From: Saccopteryx bilineata
Taxonomy: Eukaryota > Chordata > Mammalia > Chiroptera > Emballonuridae
Direction: 5' to 3'
DNA length: 64,000 nucleotides
NCBI RefSeq assembly: GCF_036850765.1
Contig: NC_089498.1
Location: 73,572,305 to 73,636,304 of the forward strand
Shown here: in pieces, positions 20,771 through 33,714 of the stretch
Layout: the number at the start of each line of letters is the position of its first letter
How positions within the stretch are numbered: position 1 is the first letter of the stretch
Notes under the pieces: model-generated
Told to the model about the DNA's origin: nothing
Databases searched by the model: none
Seen by the model: the letters and a program-made list of their open reading frames with translations, nothing else
Position numbers and translations under genes: made by a program

Positions 20771-21414
20771 GCTTCCACAGACTCAGTGATGAGTGGGAGG
20801 GATAAGAGAGGTGAAGTCCCCATGGTTCCCGTCTGCCTGTGAGAAGCTCAGAAGCCTGTATCCCAGCTGGGACTGAGGCCAAGTTCAGAGCTCTCACCTG
20901 GGACAGAACTCACGCAGGCAGAAGGAGAACGATGAGCACCTAGGATCACGTCACTTGGGCCCCAGCACTGCCGTGCATGGTTGGGCAGGTTACAAGCTGG
21001 ACAAGAGTACCTTAGATAGGGGGAGAGGGGACCAATCCCACAAGCATTGTCGACTTGTGTACTCACTATGAGATGTTTCCAGCAGGTGGCAGTAAGGGAT
21101 CTTGTTCTAATAAAATCATTGGTGTTAATCCCACCAATGGAAGTGAGTTGAGGGAGCTTTCGCTTCTATTGTGCATGAAGGTGTGAAGTTGCAAAGGTGT
21201 GAGAGGACTGGCAGCAGCCCTGTTTCGGCTGGTCCCCGCTGCCCTGTGGGCCTCAGGCCTCTGGGTTGGGTCTGGTCCCAGCACCTCCCACACACATTGC
21301 CTGCTCTGTGAGTGGATCTGGGGCCCTTTCCATTTGTGGTGAGCACACCCTCTGGCCCTGTCAGGGAGAGCCGCCGTGTTCGTCAGCACACTGCAGGCCC
21401 CGAGAAGTCCCACC
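20771..21414. other. Intergenic, no gene seen
   Basis: Unique-looking sequence between a hAT and a SINE; no supported feature. Confidence 0.7.
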
Positions 21415-21429
21415 TAAAAGGCTGGTGTT

Positions 21430-21599
21430 GCCCTGGCCAGGTAACTCCATTAGAGCATCAGCCCGAAGTGCAGAGGTTGAGAGGTTGCCCGTTCAAGCCC
21501 TGGTCGGGGCCCATACAGGAACGAATTGATGTTCCTATCCCCCCCCCCTTCCTCTCTGGCTAAAATCAATTTTTAAAAATTAAAAAATAAATAAAAAGT
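21430..21599 (+). mobile_element. tRNA-derived bat SINE (short type)
   Basis: Starts GCCCTGGCCAGGTAACTCC, has a Pol III box-B-like GTTCAAGCC segment, a CT-rich region and an A-rich tail. Flanked by a perfect 15-bp duplication TAAAAGGCTGGTGTT (21415-21429 and 21600-21614). The type resembles rhinolophoid SINEs. Confidence 0.9.
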
Positions 21600-21614
21600 T
21601 AAAAGGCTGGTGTT

Positions 21615-21914
21615 AGTACAGGGTGTCCCAATGTATTTGGTTCTTTTTTAACGTGTTCATGCTCTGAAGTATGGGGTACCTATGGGCCCTGCCGGCCCTG
21701 ACTTTCTGGAACCTGTCTCTGGGGTGTGAACCAGGTATCACCTGGCTGTGCCCCTGGGGGTAAGGGGCACCTGTGGGCTGTGTCCTCTGGGAACACAGGG
21801 CCCCCTGGGGCAGGCAAGTTGTTTGCACATAAGCACACACAGCCCCACCAGCCAGATCATCATCATTCCCTGGGGACCCAGGGAATCTCCCTCCCAGTGG
21901 CCAGTCAGTAAGGG

Positions 21915-21945
<31 letters not shown>

Positions 21946-24900
21946 CGCGCGCGGGTGTGTGTGTGTATAGGCGGGGGTGTATGTGGGGGGGTGTAGCCTG
22001 AAGTGAGAGCAGCAGCCCAGAGGTGGTGGCAGAGTTAGCAGGAGCGTGGAGCAGCTATTTCATTCAAGCAGCTCCCACAGGCAGGCAGCTGTGGGGTCCT
22101 CCCAGGAGTGAAAGGTGCCCGTTTAAGTCTCCTAACCCTCTGCCACTATGCCCTGCCCCTTGTTGGGGTTCAGAGTTCTGGCTCGGGAAGCAGGGACTTG
22201 AGTTCTAGTCCTGATTGCGTGTGGGTCACCGTCCTGCCCTCAGCCTCAGTTTCCCCATCCATGAAGTGCAAGCCATCAACCTGCAGCTCTGCGAAGGACG
22301 TCTGGCTGGTGGTCCATAATTTAGAGGGTCCTGGTTCTAGTCAGGGGTGTGACAGCCCCACTCCTTGGACCCTCCTTTGTCCTAGTCCCAGAAGTAGACA
22401 AGGAAAACCCAGTTGTGAGCCAAAGATGGGCTGGTCCTGATCCTGTGACCACGTGCTGCCCAGTGAGGTGACAAAGCTGGCACACACGTCCAGCCAGTTG
22501 GCCAGCCAGGCACAACCACACTCAGTCTACCAGATGTTGCCCTTGAAGGGTTGACGGGTGGGGTGGGCAGCTGGCTGCCCCCTCCTCCACTGGGAGCCGA
22601 AAGAAAAGAAACTCCACTTCAATCCCATTCTAAAGTTGGACCAGCAAAACCTCATCCAGTTCTGTTTAACAGGTTTTTTTTTTAACTTTCACCCATTTTA
22701 ATTGAAAATATAATACATGCCTATGGAATAAAAAATTCAAAAGGTTCAAAAGAATAGATGAAAAGTAGGTCCCCTCCCACCTTCCCTCCCTGAACTCCGT
22801 CCTACCTTCCCCACAGAAGCAACTGTTACACTTCTATATCCTCTCAGGAAGACCTATGTAGATACAAACATATTTGTACGTGTAAATATTTAAATATAAT
22901 GGATTCAATCCAAGACTCTCAACCCTTTGAGATACAGACATGAAATAGTTTTATTTTTCCAATAACTGTTTGGAGCTGCATTTCGCTGACACTGACATTG
23001 GCTTTCCCACCAGACAGCAGACTCCCTTCACAATGTCTCCACGGAGGTCTCTAAGTGTTCCCTCCCATGCTGTCTCATTTTGGTTGCTAAGGCTCAACCC
23101 ATCCATCTTGGAACTCTGATCTCATCTTTCAAGTCCTCGGTGTTCCCCACACAGGCCACTGGGAGCTGTGGTGCCTGCTCTCCACACCTCCTCCCTGCTC
23201 TCCACACCTCCTCCCTGCCTCCCTCTCTTCACAGACTCAGCCACCACTGCCCCTGCCCAACAGCGGGGCATCTTCCGTCCTCCTGACTGCCTCCCCTATC
23301 ACGGAAAGGCTGCCACCAAACCCGTTGTCCCTTCCTGCACTGGCACAAGCATCTTACAGCAAGTCTTTTTTGAACCAGATCCCACAGAATTGAGACCACT
23401 CTCAAAATGATGCTATTTCTAGCATAATCCCTGCCCTGGATACAACATTCCAGGGACAGGAGGAGCTTGAGACTGGGGACTCCCAAGTCTTTGTTTTCAG
23501 ACACACACTGGCAGGGCAGGGGGTGGGGTTCCTGGCTCGTTGTCAAACTATTGACTTGGCACATTGTGCTGGCACAGAGGCTGGGCACACACTGCCCTCA
23601 GAGCCCGCCGTCTAGGGAGGAGACAGGAGAAAATGGACGGTGGGAGGCATGGACGCTCAGGAGTACCCGAGTATGCTGGGATCCAGCAAGGCTTTCTAGA
23701 AGAGATGCTAATTTAGAACATGAGTTGGTTTCTCTGAGATATAGTTCCTCAATTATGCATTTTTGTGGGAGACACTTTTAGGCACAACTTCGCAGTAACT
23801 TTCTTTTATGGAGTTTCTTACTAAGAGAAGATGCTGATGCCCTTGTCGCAGGCGATGGTCCAGATGTGAAGACGCTATGCTGACACAGTCTAAGGGTGCT
23901 GTTCTGGTGTGTGTGTGGGTGTGTGTGTGGGGGGTGAGTTGGTGTCCTCTCAGTGACCCTATGCTGGGACACGGGGGAGTCTAGGCGAGGGGCACCTGTG
24001 AGTCAGACCCAGTCCAACAGCCATGTGGGCCGGCCCAGCCCTGGCCTTATTGTGGGGTGCTGAATCTGCTCACCCCAGTTCCTCAGCCCCAAGGAGACAG
24101 TCTGGGATACCTGAACGTTCAGTCAGTATTTATTGACCTAATGCATAGATGGGCACAGCCCGGGGGCAGGGCTTGCTGAATCAGGCCTAGGCAGCTCACA
24201 AGCAGCTCGCAGCAGACTAACAATTAATCCCATAGCTGGTATCCAGGACTGACCAGAAGCAGCCACCTGAGAGTGGTAGCAGAGCACCAGGGGGCAGGAG
24301 GAGTGGAGAGGGACATCCCAGCTGGCCCCCCTTGAGGCGGCTGTATTTGGGCAGGTGGAGATGGGGTGTGCATGGAGGGCTGGGCCCAAGGGACCACCAG
24401 GTGGTGGGAACAGCATAATCGCAGGTATGGGGGTGAGGAAACTACACTGAGTCAGAAACAGTGCGTGACCAGGCTGAAGGCAGGGAAGGACAGAGGCGCC
24501 TTGCTGACCCAACCCCCATAGGGGTATGGCTCCTTACAAGACCACCCACTGTAGATTCACACAGATCTGCTCCTCCATGATGTAGGCCTCAGGGCTTTGT
24601 CCACAGCCCAGGGGTCAAAAACAAAGGTCTCTGGGATCCGGCCTGCTGGGTCATGTGAATGAGAGAAGCAGCCACATCAACACTTCCCTGTCAAGAAATT
24701 GTCGCTCTTGGATGTTTCTTTAAACACAAGGCTGGCTCAGCACATTGCTTGCCTTCTACTGTTGTTGGCAGCATGGGTCTGTGCTTGAATGAAACAGGAG
24801 GATAAAGGCTCTGTTAAATGGCTTCCCACATTTCACCTCAGTGCAATAGGGGAGTGATAGGGAAAAGTGGGGACTGTGGCTAAATGGCGACAGAAGGGGG

Positions 24901-25018
24901 GGGTCTGCATTACTGAGCAGACCTGCATTACTGGCTCAATCAATGGTTGCCAGGCAGAAGTGAGTTCCAGACTGTTCCATCTTCCTGCTTTGAGAAATGA
25001 GAAATCAGGGTTAGAATG
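21615..25018. other. Intergenic, simple and old repeats only
   Basis: Holds a TG/CG alternating run at 21914-21970 (Z-DNA-prone), an old L1 relic at about 22672-22960, a 20-bp tandem duplication near 23175-23215, a TG patch at 23908-23937 and MIR-like traces. No gene recognised. Confidence 0.7.
22672..22960 (-). mobile_element. Old L1 (L1M/ME-like) 3' fragment
   Basis: Motifs AATACATG, AAAAATTCAAAAGGTTCAAA and a CCCTCCCACC block followed by AGAAGCAACTGTTAC match the L1ME 3' region recalled from other mammals. A related fragment lies at 42168-42475. Confidence 0.6.
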
Positions 25019-25176
25019 TACCATATTTCCCCATGTATAAAGACATTCCCATGTATAAGATGCGCCTTAATTTTGGGGCCCATAATTTGAAAAAAAAAGT
25101 ATTACATAAAGTTATTGAACTCATTTTATTCATCATAAAATTCATACAACTCCTCATCACTGTCAAAACTCCCATC

Positions 25177-25578
25177 TAGCCCTGGCCAGTTGGCTCAGTG
25201 GTAGAGTGTCGGCCTGGCGTGCAGGAGTCCCGGGTTCAATTCCTGACCAGGGCACACAGGAGAGGCGCCCATCTGCTTCTCCACCCCTCCCCCTCTCCTT
25301 CCTCTCTGTCTCTCTCTTCCCCTCCCACAGCCAGGGCTCCATTGGAGCAAAGTTGGCCCGGGCACTGAGAATGGCTCTGCGGCCTCTGCCTCAGGCGCTA
25401 GAATGGCTCTGGATGCAACAGAGCGACACCCCAGATGGGAAGAGCATCACCCCCTGGTGGGCATGCCGGGCGGATCCAGGTCGGGCGCATGCGGGAGTCT
25501 GTCTGACTGCCTCCCCGTTTCCAATTTCAGAAAAATACAAAAAACAAACAAACAAACAAACAAAACAAAAAAAAACCC
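25177..25578 (+). mobile_element. tRNA-derived bat SINE (long type) A
   Basis: tRNA-like head with box A TGGCTCAGTGGTAGAG and box B GGGTTCAATTCC, then a body including CTCCATTGGAGCAAAG, and an (AAAC)n/A tail. Flanked by CTCCCATC at 25169-25176 and 25579-25586. Same family as the minus-strand copy at 60473-60877. Confidence 0.9.
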
Positions 25579-25586
25579 CTCCCATC

Positions 25587-25915
25587 CAGCCTGACCATAC
25601 GGTGGCACAGTGGATAGAGCGTCGGACTGGGATGTGTAGGAACCAGGTTCGAGACCCCGAGGTCGCCAGCTTGAGCGCAGGCTCATCTAGTTTGAACAAG
25701 GCTCACCAGCTTGAGCCCAAGGTCGCTGGCTCAAGCAAGGGGTCACTCGGTCTGCTGTAGTCCCCCAGTCAGGGCATATGTGAGAAATCAATCAATGAAC
25801 AACTAAGGAACCACAACAAAGAATTGATGCTTCTCATCTCTCTCCTTTTTTGTCTGTCTGTCCCTATCTGTCCCTCTCTCTGACTCTCTGTCTCTGCCAC
25901 ACACAAAAAAACAAA
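25587..25915 (+). mobile_element. tRNA-derived bat SINE (long type) B
   Basis: Head GCCTGACCATACGGTGGCAC with box B GGTTCGAGACC, repeated CTTGAGC motifs, CAATCAATGAACAACTAAGG and a CT-rich tail. Flanked by CTCCCATC at 25579-25586 and 25916-25923. Same family as 40907-41308 and 45261-45594. Confidence 0.9.
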
Positions 25916-26596
25916 CTCCCATCCATTAGCTTTTCCTCATCTGTGTCTGATGACGAATCACTGTCTTCATATATTGTCTCATCCTCAGTTCCATCTATGG
26001 CATTTGAAATGCCACAACCACTGTATAAGATGCACTCAGTTTTTAGACCCCAAATTTTTCAAAAAGGGGTGTGTCTTATACATGGGGAAATACGGTATAT
26101 GTGAAATCATTCCATTGGTAATTCTTGGCTTAATTCTTTGAAACATTGTGTAAGGCCAAACCAGAGCCTCCCAGCTTGTGATCCTCTGGGCTGTGGGGAG
26201 CTGGGACAAGGTTTTGAAGGAGGGGAGGGTCAGGCTCGGAGCTGCTCTGGTTCAGGGCTTCGCTGGCTACAAGAGGGCCCCAAGGCGCTCCCTGCACACT
26301 GCTTTCCCGGGGTTGCAGCAGAGGGACGGGAGCACTTGCCCAGCTTCCTCTTGCATCCCTCCCTGAGACGGTGGCTTTGCTGGTCCGCTTCCCAGGAGCC
26401 TCTTCTCTGCCTGATGAAACCCAGGGTGGGGCGGGGCTGCCAGGCCCCACCAGGTTCCAGCAACTCCCCACCACCACCAGGTGCCCAGGGACAAATGCCC
26501 AGTACTCACACCAGTAAATACTGTGATTACCTGAGGGGCTACCCTGGGCAGAGGCTGTGGGCTCTCGGTTTCCTCGGGACCTATTTCACAGACTTT

Positions 26597-26891
26597 CTTG
26601 TCTGTTTATTTTTTAGAATATTATTTTATTTTTAGTTGAATTTATTGGGGTAACATTGGTTAACATAATTATACAGGTTTTAGGAGCCCAATTCTACAGC
26701 ACATCCCTACACTATGTATTGTCGGCTCACCTCCCACATGTTCTTCCATCACCATTTACCCTGCCAAACCCTCCTTCACCTCCCCTTGCTGCGACCACCA
26801 CATGTTGTCCATGTCCATGAGCTTTTCTTTCTTTTCTTTTTTTTGGGGGGGGGTCTGTTTTTTGCTCAATCCCTCCACCCCCCTCACCCAG
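26597..26891 (-). mobile_element. 5'-truncated L1 3' end, antisense
   Basis: T-rich left end (poly-A on the minus strand), then sequence related to the L1 3' UTR near 29600. Flanked by a perfect 15-bp duplication TATTTCACAGACTTT (26582-26596 and 26892-26906). A T/G run at 26830-26856 is internal. Confidence 0.8.
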
Positions 26892-28512
26892 TATTTCACA
26901 GACTTTGAGGTTGGCAGAGGTGAAGATCCTTGGCCACTATCTAATCCACCTTCCCCAATGCCAGAATTCCCTCCACAATGACCCAGACATGGGTTTTTAC
27001 AGTAGCTATATGAATACTTCCAGAGATGGGGCACTCACTACCTACAGTAGTAATAATAATAGCTGGTATTTATTGAGTACTTACTTATTTTCACTGTAGG
27101 GGCTGATTTTATTCTCCAGAATCAATAGGAATAAGTCTAACTCTTCCACTTTCTGATACTTTTTAAATATTTGAAAACAGCTCTCATGGTCCATCCTGGA
27201 ACCGTTTCTCTCCCCACTAAATGCACCCAGTTCTCGCCGAGCATGGTTTGTGCCCAGCACCCTTTTGTGCTCCCTCGGGTTCCTGCTGGCCTGCCCCTCT
27301 ACCTCCAACTCCCACGGGAGACAGTGAGGGAGCCCTCATCACAGTGTATGCTGGGCACTGAGAACAGGGCTCAGCACTGAGGATTCTTAGGAAATAGCAC
27401 CTGCTATTATTCCTGGTCCCAATTCAGCTGCAGATTGAAGAGAAAAAGCTTTGGGATCTGTCCGACCTAACTTTAAACCTAGATTCCATCATCTGTTAAC
27501 CACGTGACCTTGAGAAATTGCATAAACCCCTGGGACCTCAGATAGTTAAACAACAAAATGGGGATGACAGGCCTTTCTTCACAGGTTTATTGGAAGAATT
27601 AAATGAGACAGTAAGTGTAAATATTAAGAGCATAATAAGTATAAGTCCTTTTCTATCCTGTCAGCATCAATAGCAGTTGCAGGTATCACTGAACTTTTAC
27701 TATCACCTCCTTTATAATGAGCTTTATACATCTATTTACAGAGCCTACGCCTCCCCTATTAGATGAAGATAAGAAGGAATAGCTCATTGCATCTGCAGAC
27801 ACCCGACATCACAAAGCTCTTTCAAGTGTATTGTCAGTGGTGCCCCATGTTTTTCCTTCTCGTGTAGCCAGGTGGCCGACGAGCCCCTTGGGTAGAGCCA
27901 GCCCTCCTCTGACTTGGCCCAGGGCTCTCGCCACAGCCCCACACAGTAGGGGTACAAAGCCCAGCAGCAGCTCACCTCCCTAACCTGCACCAGTCCTACC
28001 ATCGACATACCCTGGGGCCTTCCTGAAACACCTTCCTACCAATCTCCCTGGTGTCCGAAATCAACCTCTGCCACCACTCTGGATGGACAGCTCAGGGACT
28101 CTCCTACTGGCTTTCTAGATGGGCAACACAGACCCAAAGGCACAGTCCTGGGCTCCTTCCTCTGTCCTCCTGGTTTATCTTACCCACACCCACAGTTCCA
28201 ACTACCAGCCAGAGCTGAGACATCCCACCTTAGGCCTCCAGTCCCGCCTCTCCCTGGAGCTCTGGAGATGTCAGGAGCCTGCCTCAAAGGTTCCTCAAAC
28301 TCCACATTCCATTCCAAATCAGACTCACGATCTACCCCCAAATCTTGGCTTTGCTAGCATTTCCTGTCCTGGTAGAAGCCCCATCATCCATCCAGGTGAG
28401 CAAACTGGGACCCTAATCATCCCAGCCCCTTCCATCTGACTCCGCCCTGCCTTCTATCCATTTCTCCATTCTATCTCCTCGACATCTCAGATCTTCCCAA
28501 GGACATCGGCTC

Positions 28513-28730
28513 CTGCCTGTGCACACATTCAGCCAGTCCCTCAGCAATCACTCGCTCTGGGCCGGGCAGTGTGCAGGCCCCGTGCTAACAGGTAAGCCTG
28601 GCAGGCCTGCTCTCCAGAGCGCTGCCTGTGCACACATTCAGCCAGTCCCTCAGCAATCACTCGCTCTGGGCCGGGCAGTGTGCAGGCCCCGTGCTGACAG
28701 GTAAGCCTGGCAGGCCTGCTCTCCAGAGCG
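28513..28730 (+). repeat. 109-bp tandem duplication, 2 copies
   Basis: Two adjacent copies start CTGCCTGTGCACACATTCAG at 28513 and 28622 and differ by one base that I can find (CTAACAGG versus CTGACAGG). MIR-like content. Near identity means recent duplication or an assembly effect. Confidence 0.93.
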
Positions 28731-29585
28731 CTGTGGATGGTAAGCCAGCTTCGGTCGCAGCTTGACACAGTCCCAGTTACATTAAGCAAGACTTCACAGC
28801 TCTAATGGTGGTGAAGGGAGACAGTTACAACTGGGCAGAGAAAAAATGGGAGCTAGCAGGGCAAACTTGGTGCTGAGAAATGTGGATTTCCTCTCTGGTG
28901 GCTTCTTTTTTTCTTTTTTCTGTCAAATAGGAGGCAGGAGGCAAGACCATGTTGGGACAGGTGTGTTCAGGGGTGAAGGCGAGGGGAGAGGGAAGGCAGC
29001 AGCAGTTCCCATGGAGAACACATGTCATGGTACTGCCAGAGTGCTGCAGACCCACCTCGGGTTGGTGACCGTGAGTTGATGGGGAACTAGCAGCCTGCTG
29101 GGGACTGTCCAGTGAGGCTCAGTCACCCAGGGCTGGCCACCAGGAGACAACAGACATGGGAGTGTAGGGTATTGCTAAAATGTCACAACAATGATGGACC
29201 ATGAGATCTAGACGGGCTCAGGATGAAGGGAAAGATGCCTGATGCCCGCGGGGCAGATACAGGGGTCAAGGACTAGAGTCTCCAGAAGGCCCAGAACTCT
29301 CCCGGGGGAGCAGTTGAACACAGCGAGAGGAGGTGGTTAAAGTCAGAAGGGAGCTTGATTAGTGATGTGGGAGCAGATAAATATGGGTCAGCATTTATGG
29401 ATGGATGACTCCTTATCTCCCAGGACCCATGTGCCCTGTTTGGGGTCTCAGTCAACCCCTGAAAACAGGAAATCAGCCCCACTGAGCCAGCCTGGCCTGT
29501 GAGCACGGCAATGACAGAAAAGAGCCACAAGATGGCATCATCGGCCCACAAAGCCTGAGCCTGAAGGGCTCAGTATCCACTGGGC

Positions 29586-32500
29586 TTTTTTTTTTTTTTT
29601 TAATTAATTTTAATGGGGTGACATTGATAAATCAGGGTACATATGTTCAGAGAAAACATCTCCAGGTTATTTTGACATTTGATTATGCTGCATTCCCATC
29701 ACCCAAAGTCCAATTGTCTTCCGTCACCTTCTAACTGGTTTTCTTTGTGCCCCTCCCCTCCCCTACCCCCTCCCTCTCCTCCTCGTAACCACCACCCTCT
29801 TGTCCATGTCTCTGAGTCTCATTTTTATGTCCCACCTATGTATGAAATCATATAGTTCTTAGTTTTTTCTGATTTACTTATTTCACTCAGTATAATGTTA
29901 TCAAGGTCCATCCATGCTGTTGTAAATGATCCCATGTCATCATTTCTTATAGCTGAGTAGTATTCCATAGTATATATATATATACCAAAGCTTTTTAATC
30001 CACTCGTCCACTGACAGACACTTGGGCTGTTTCCAGATCTTCACTATTGTGAACAATGCTACCATAAACATGGGGGTGCATTTCTTCTTTTCAAATAGTG
30101 CTATGGTGTTCTTGGGGTATATTCCTAAAAGTGGTATAGCTGGGTCAAAAGGCAGTTTGATTTTTAATTTTTTTTTTTGAAGACTCTCCATACTGTTTTC
30201 CACAGTGGCTGCACCAGTCTGCATTCCCACCAGCAGTGCAGGAGGGTTCCCTTTTCTCCACATCCTCGCCAGCACTTATTCTGTGTTGTTTTGTTGATGA
30301 GCGCCATTCTGACTGGTGTGAGATGATATCTCATTGTGGTTTTAATTTGCATTTCTCTAATGATTAGTGATGTTGAGCATTTTTTCATATGCCTATTGGC
30401 CATCTGTATGTCCTCTTTGGAGAAGTGTCTATTCATTTCTTTCGCCCATTTTTTGATTGGATTGTTTGTCTTCCTGTATTGAGTTTTACAGGTTCTTTAT
30501 AAATTTTGGTTATTAACCCCTTGTCAGATGTATTGTCAAATATATTCTCCCATTGTGTAGTTTGTCTTTTTATTCTGTTCTCATTGTTTTTAGCTGTGCA
30601 AAAGCTTTTTAGTTTGATATAGTCCCATTTGTTTATCCTGTCTTTTATTTCACTTGCCCGTGGAGATAAATCGGCAAATATATTGCTGCGAGAGATCTCA
30701 GAAAGCTTACTGCCTATGTTTTCTTCTAAGATGCTTATGGTTTTACAGCTTACATTTAAGTCTTTTATCCATTTTGAGTTTATTTTTGTGAATGGTGTAG
30801 TTGGTGGTCTAGTTTCATTTTTTTGCAGGTAGCTGTCCAATTTTCCCAACACCATTTGTTGAAGAGGCTGTCTTTACTTCATTGTATGCTCTTACCTTTG
30901 TCAAATATCAGTTGTCCATAAAGGTGTGGGTTTATTTCTGGGTTCTCTGTTCTGTTCCATTGATCTATATGCCTGTTCTCATGCCAGTACCAGGCCGTTT
31001 TGAGTACAACGGCCTTGTAGTATAACTTGATATCTGGAAGTGTGATACCTCCCACTTTATTCTTCCTTTTCAAGATTAATGAAGCTATTCGTGTTCTCTT
31101 TTGGTTTCATATAAATATTTGGAATATGTGTTCTATATCTTTGAAGTATGTCATTGGTATTTTAATTGGTATTGCATTGAATTTATAAATTGCTTTGGGT
31201 AATATAGACATTTTAATGATGTTTATTTTTCCTAACCATGAGCACAGTATATGCTTCCACTTGTTTTATCTTCCCTGATTTCTTTTATCAATGTTTTATA
31301 ATTTTCCAAGTACAAGTCTTTAATCTCCCTGGTTAAATTTATTCCTAGGTACTTTATTTTTTTGGTTGCAATGGTGAAGGGGATTGCTTCCTTAATTTCT
31401 CTTTCTGACAGTTTATTGTTAGTGTATAAAAATGCTTCTGATTTCTGAGTATTAATTTTATATCCTGCCACCTTGCTGAATTCATTTATCAGGTCCAGTA
31501 GTTTTTTGACTGAGACTTTAGGGGTTTCTATATACAATATCATATCATCTGCAAATAATGATAGTTTTACTTCTTCTTTTCCAATTTGGATGCCTTTTAT
31601 TTCTTTTTCTTGTCTGATTGCTATGGCTAGGACTTCCAGAACTATGTTGAATAAGAGTGGTGAAAGGGGGGCACCCTTGCCTTGTTCCTGATCTTAAGGG
31701 GATTGCTTTTAATTTTTGCCCATTGAGTATGATGTTAGCTGTGGGTTTTTCATAGGTGGTCTTTATCATGTTGAGGTATGTTCTTTGTATTCCCACTTTG
31801 CTGAGAGTTTTGATCATGAATGGGTGCTGGATTTTATCAAATGCTTTTTCTGCATCTATTGAAATTATCATGTGGTTTTTCTCCTTCATTTTGTTTATGT
31901 GATGAATCACATTGATTGATTTGCAAATATTGTACCAGCCTTGCCTCCCCAGAATAAATCCCACTTGATCATTGTGTATGATTTTTTTCATATATTGCTG
32001 GATCCAGTTTGCTAATATTTTGTTGAGGATTTTAGCATCTAAATTCATCAGGGATATTGGCCTATAATTTTCTTTCTTTGTGTTGTCTTTGCCTGGTTTT
32101 GGAATCAGAATTATGCTCACCTCATAAAAAGAGCTAGGAAGTCTTCCTTCCTCTTGAATTTTTTGAAATAGCTTGAGAAGGATAGGAGTTAGTTCTTCTT
32201 TGAATATTTGGTAGAATTCACTTGTGAAGCCATCAGGCCCAGGACTTTTCTTTTTTGGGAGTTTTTGATAACTGTTTCAATCTCATTTGTTGTAATTGGT
32301 CTGTTTAGGTTTTTTGATTCTTCCAGATTAATTTTTGGAAGATTATATGTTTCAAGGAATTTGTCCATTTCATCTAGGTTGTCTAGTTTTTGGCATACAG
32401 TTCTTCATAGTATTTTCTTACAATATTTTGTATTTCTGTTGTGTCAGTTGTTATTTCTCCACTCTTATTTCTAATTTATTTATTTGAGTCCTCTCTCTTT

Positions 32501-33663
32501 TTTTCTTGGTGAGTCTCATTAAAGGTTCATCTATCTTGTTTACCTTTTCAAAGAACCAGCTCCTGGTTTCATTGATCTCTGTACTGGTTTATGAGATCTA
32601 TGTCATTTATTTCTGCTCTGATCTTTATTATTTCCTTTCTTCTACTAACTCTGGTCTTTACTGGCTGTTCTTTTTCTAGTCTTTTTAGATGCAGAGTCAT
32701 GTTGTTTATTTGAGCTTTTTCTAGCTTCTTAAGGTATGTCTGTAATGTTATGAACATCCCTCTCAGGACTGCTTTTGCTGTGTCCCATATATTTTGAGTT
32801 GATGTATGCTCATTATCGTTTGTTTCTAAGAATTTGATCTCATTGTTAATTCGTTTGTTATTTAATAACATGCTATTTAGTTTCCAAGTGTTTGAGTATT
32901 TTTCAGTTTTTCTGTTGTGATTGGTTTCTAGTTTCATGCCATTGTGATCAGAGAAAGTGTTCAATATGATTTCAATCTTCTTAAATTTGTTGAGACTGCT
33001 CTTGTGCCCTAACATGTGGTCTATCCTAGAGAATGTACCATAAGCACTTGAAAAGAATGTATATTTTGCTGCTTTAGGGTGAAAGGTTCTGAGGATGTCT
33101 GTTAAATCGAGTTGATCTAGTGTGTCCTTTAAGTCTGCTGTTTCTTTGTTAATTTTCTTTCTTGAGGATCTATCTAGTGATGGTAGTGGGGTATTGAAAT
33201 CCCTTACTATTATAGTATTGCTGTTGATCTCACTCTTTAAGTCCATTAAAGTCTGCTTTATATATTTAGGTGCTCCTATATTAGGTGCGTAGATATTTAT
33301 AACGGTTATATCTTCCTGTTGGATTGCTTTCTTTATCATTATGTAGTGACCTTCTTTATCTCTTACTATAGCCTTTGTTTTAAAGTCCATTTTGTCTGAT
33401 ATAAGTATTGCTACACCAGCTTTTTTTTTCATTTCCATTTGCGTGAAATACTTTTTTCCATCCTTTTATCTTCAGTCTATATGCATCTTTTATTTTAAGG
33501 TGTGTCTCTTGTAGACAGCATATGTATGGGTCCTGTTTTCGTATCCACGCAGCTACCCTATGTCTTTTGATTGGATCATTTAATCCATTTACATTTAAGG
33601 TTATTATTGATATGTAGTTGTTTATTGCTATTTCATTCTTTAAAACTGTATTCTTCTGTGCTC

Positions 33664-33714
<51 letters not shown>

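Larger units (their letters stand above)
25021..26095 (-). mobile_element. TA-flanked pogo/mariner-like DNA transposon, split by two SINEs
   Basis: Inverted termini CCATATTTCCCCATGTATAA and TTATACATGGGGAAATACGG are flanked by TA on each side (25019-25020, 26096-26097). Without the SINEs the core is only about 340 bp. On the minus strand the core keeps an open acidic tail, ending DSDEELYEFYDE and a stop, readable across the SINE insertion point. It looks like the C-terminus of a pogo-type transposase. Family name not certain. Confidence 0.75.
26098..29584. other. Intergenic, no gene seen
   Basis: Contains an L1 tail insertion (26597-26891), MIR-like sequence (27040-27080, 27400-27640) and a 109-bp tandem duplication (28513-28730). 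No exon recognised. Confidence 0.7.

Noticed and set aside
25200..25256. tRNA-like sequence with box A and box B
   Set aside because: Head of a SINE with poly-A tail and target duplication, not a tRNA gene. The same applies at 21430, 25587, 40907, 45261 and on the minus strand at 60840.
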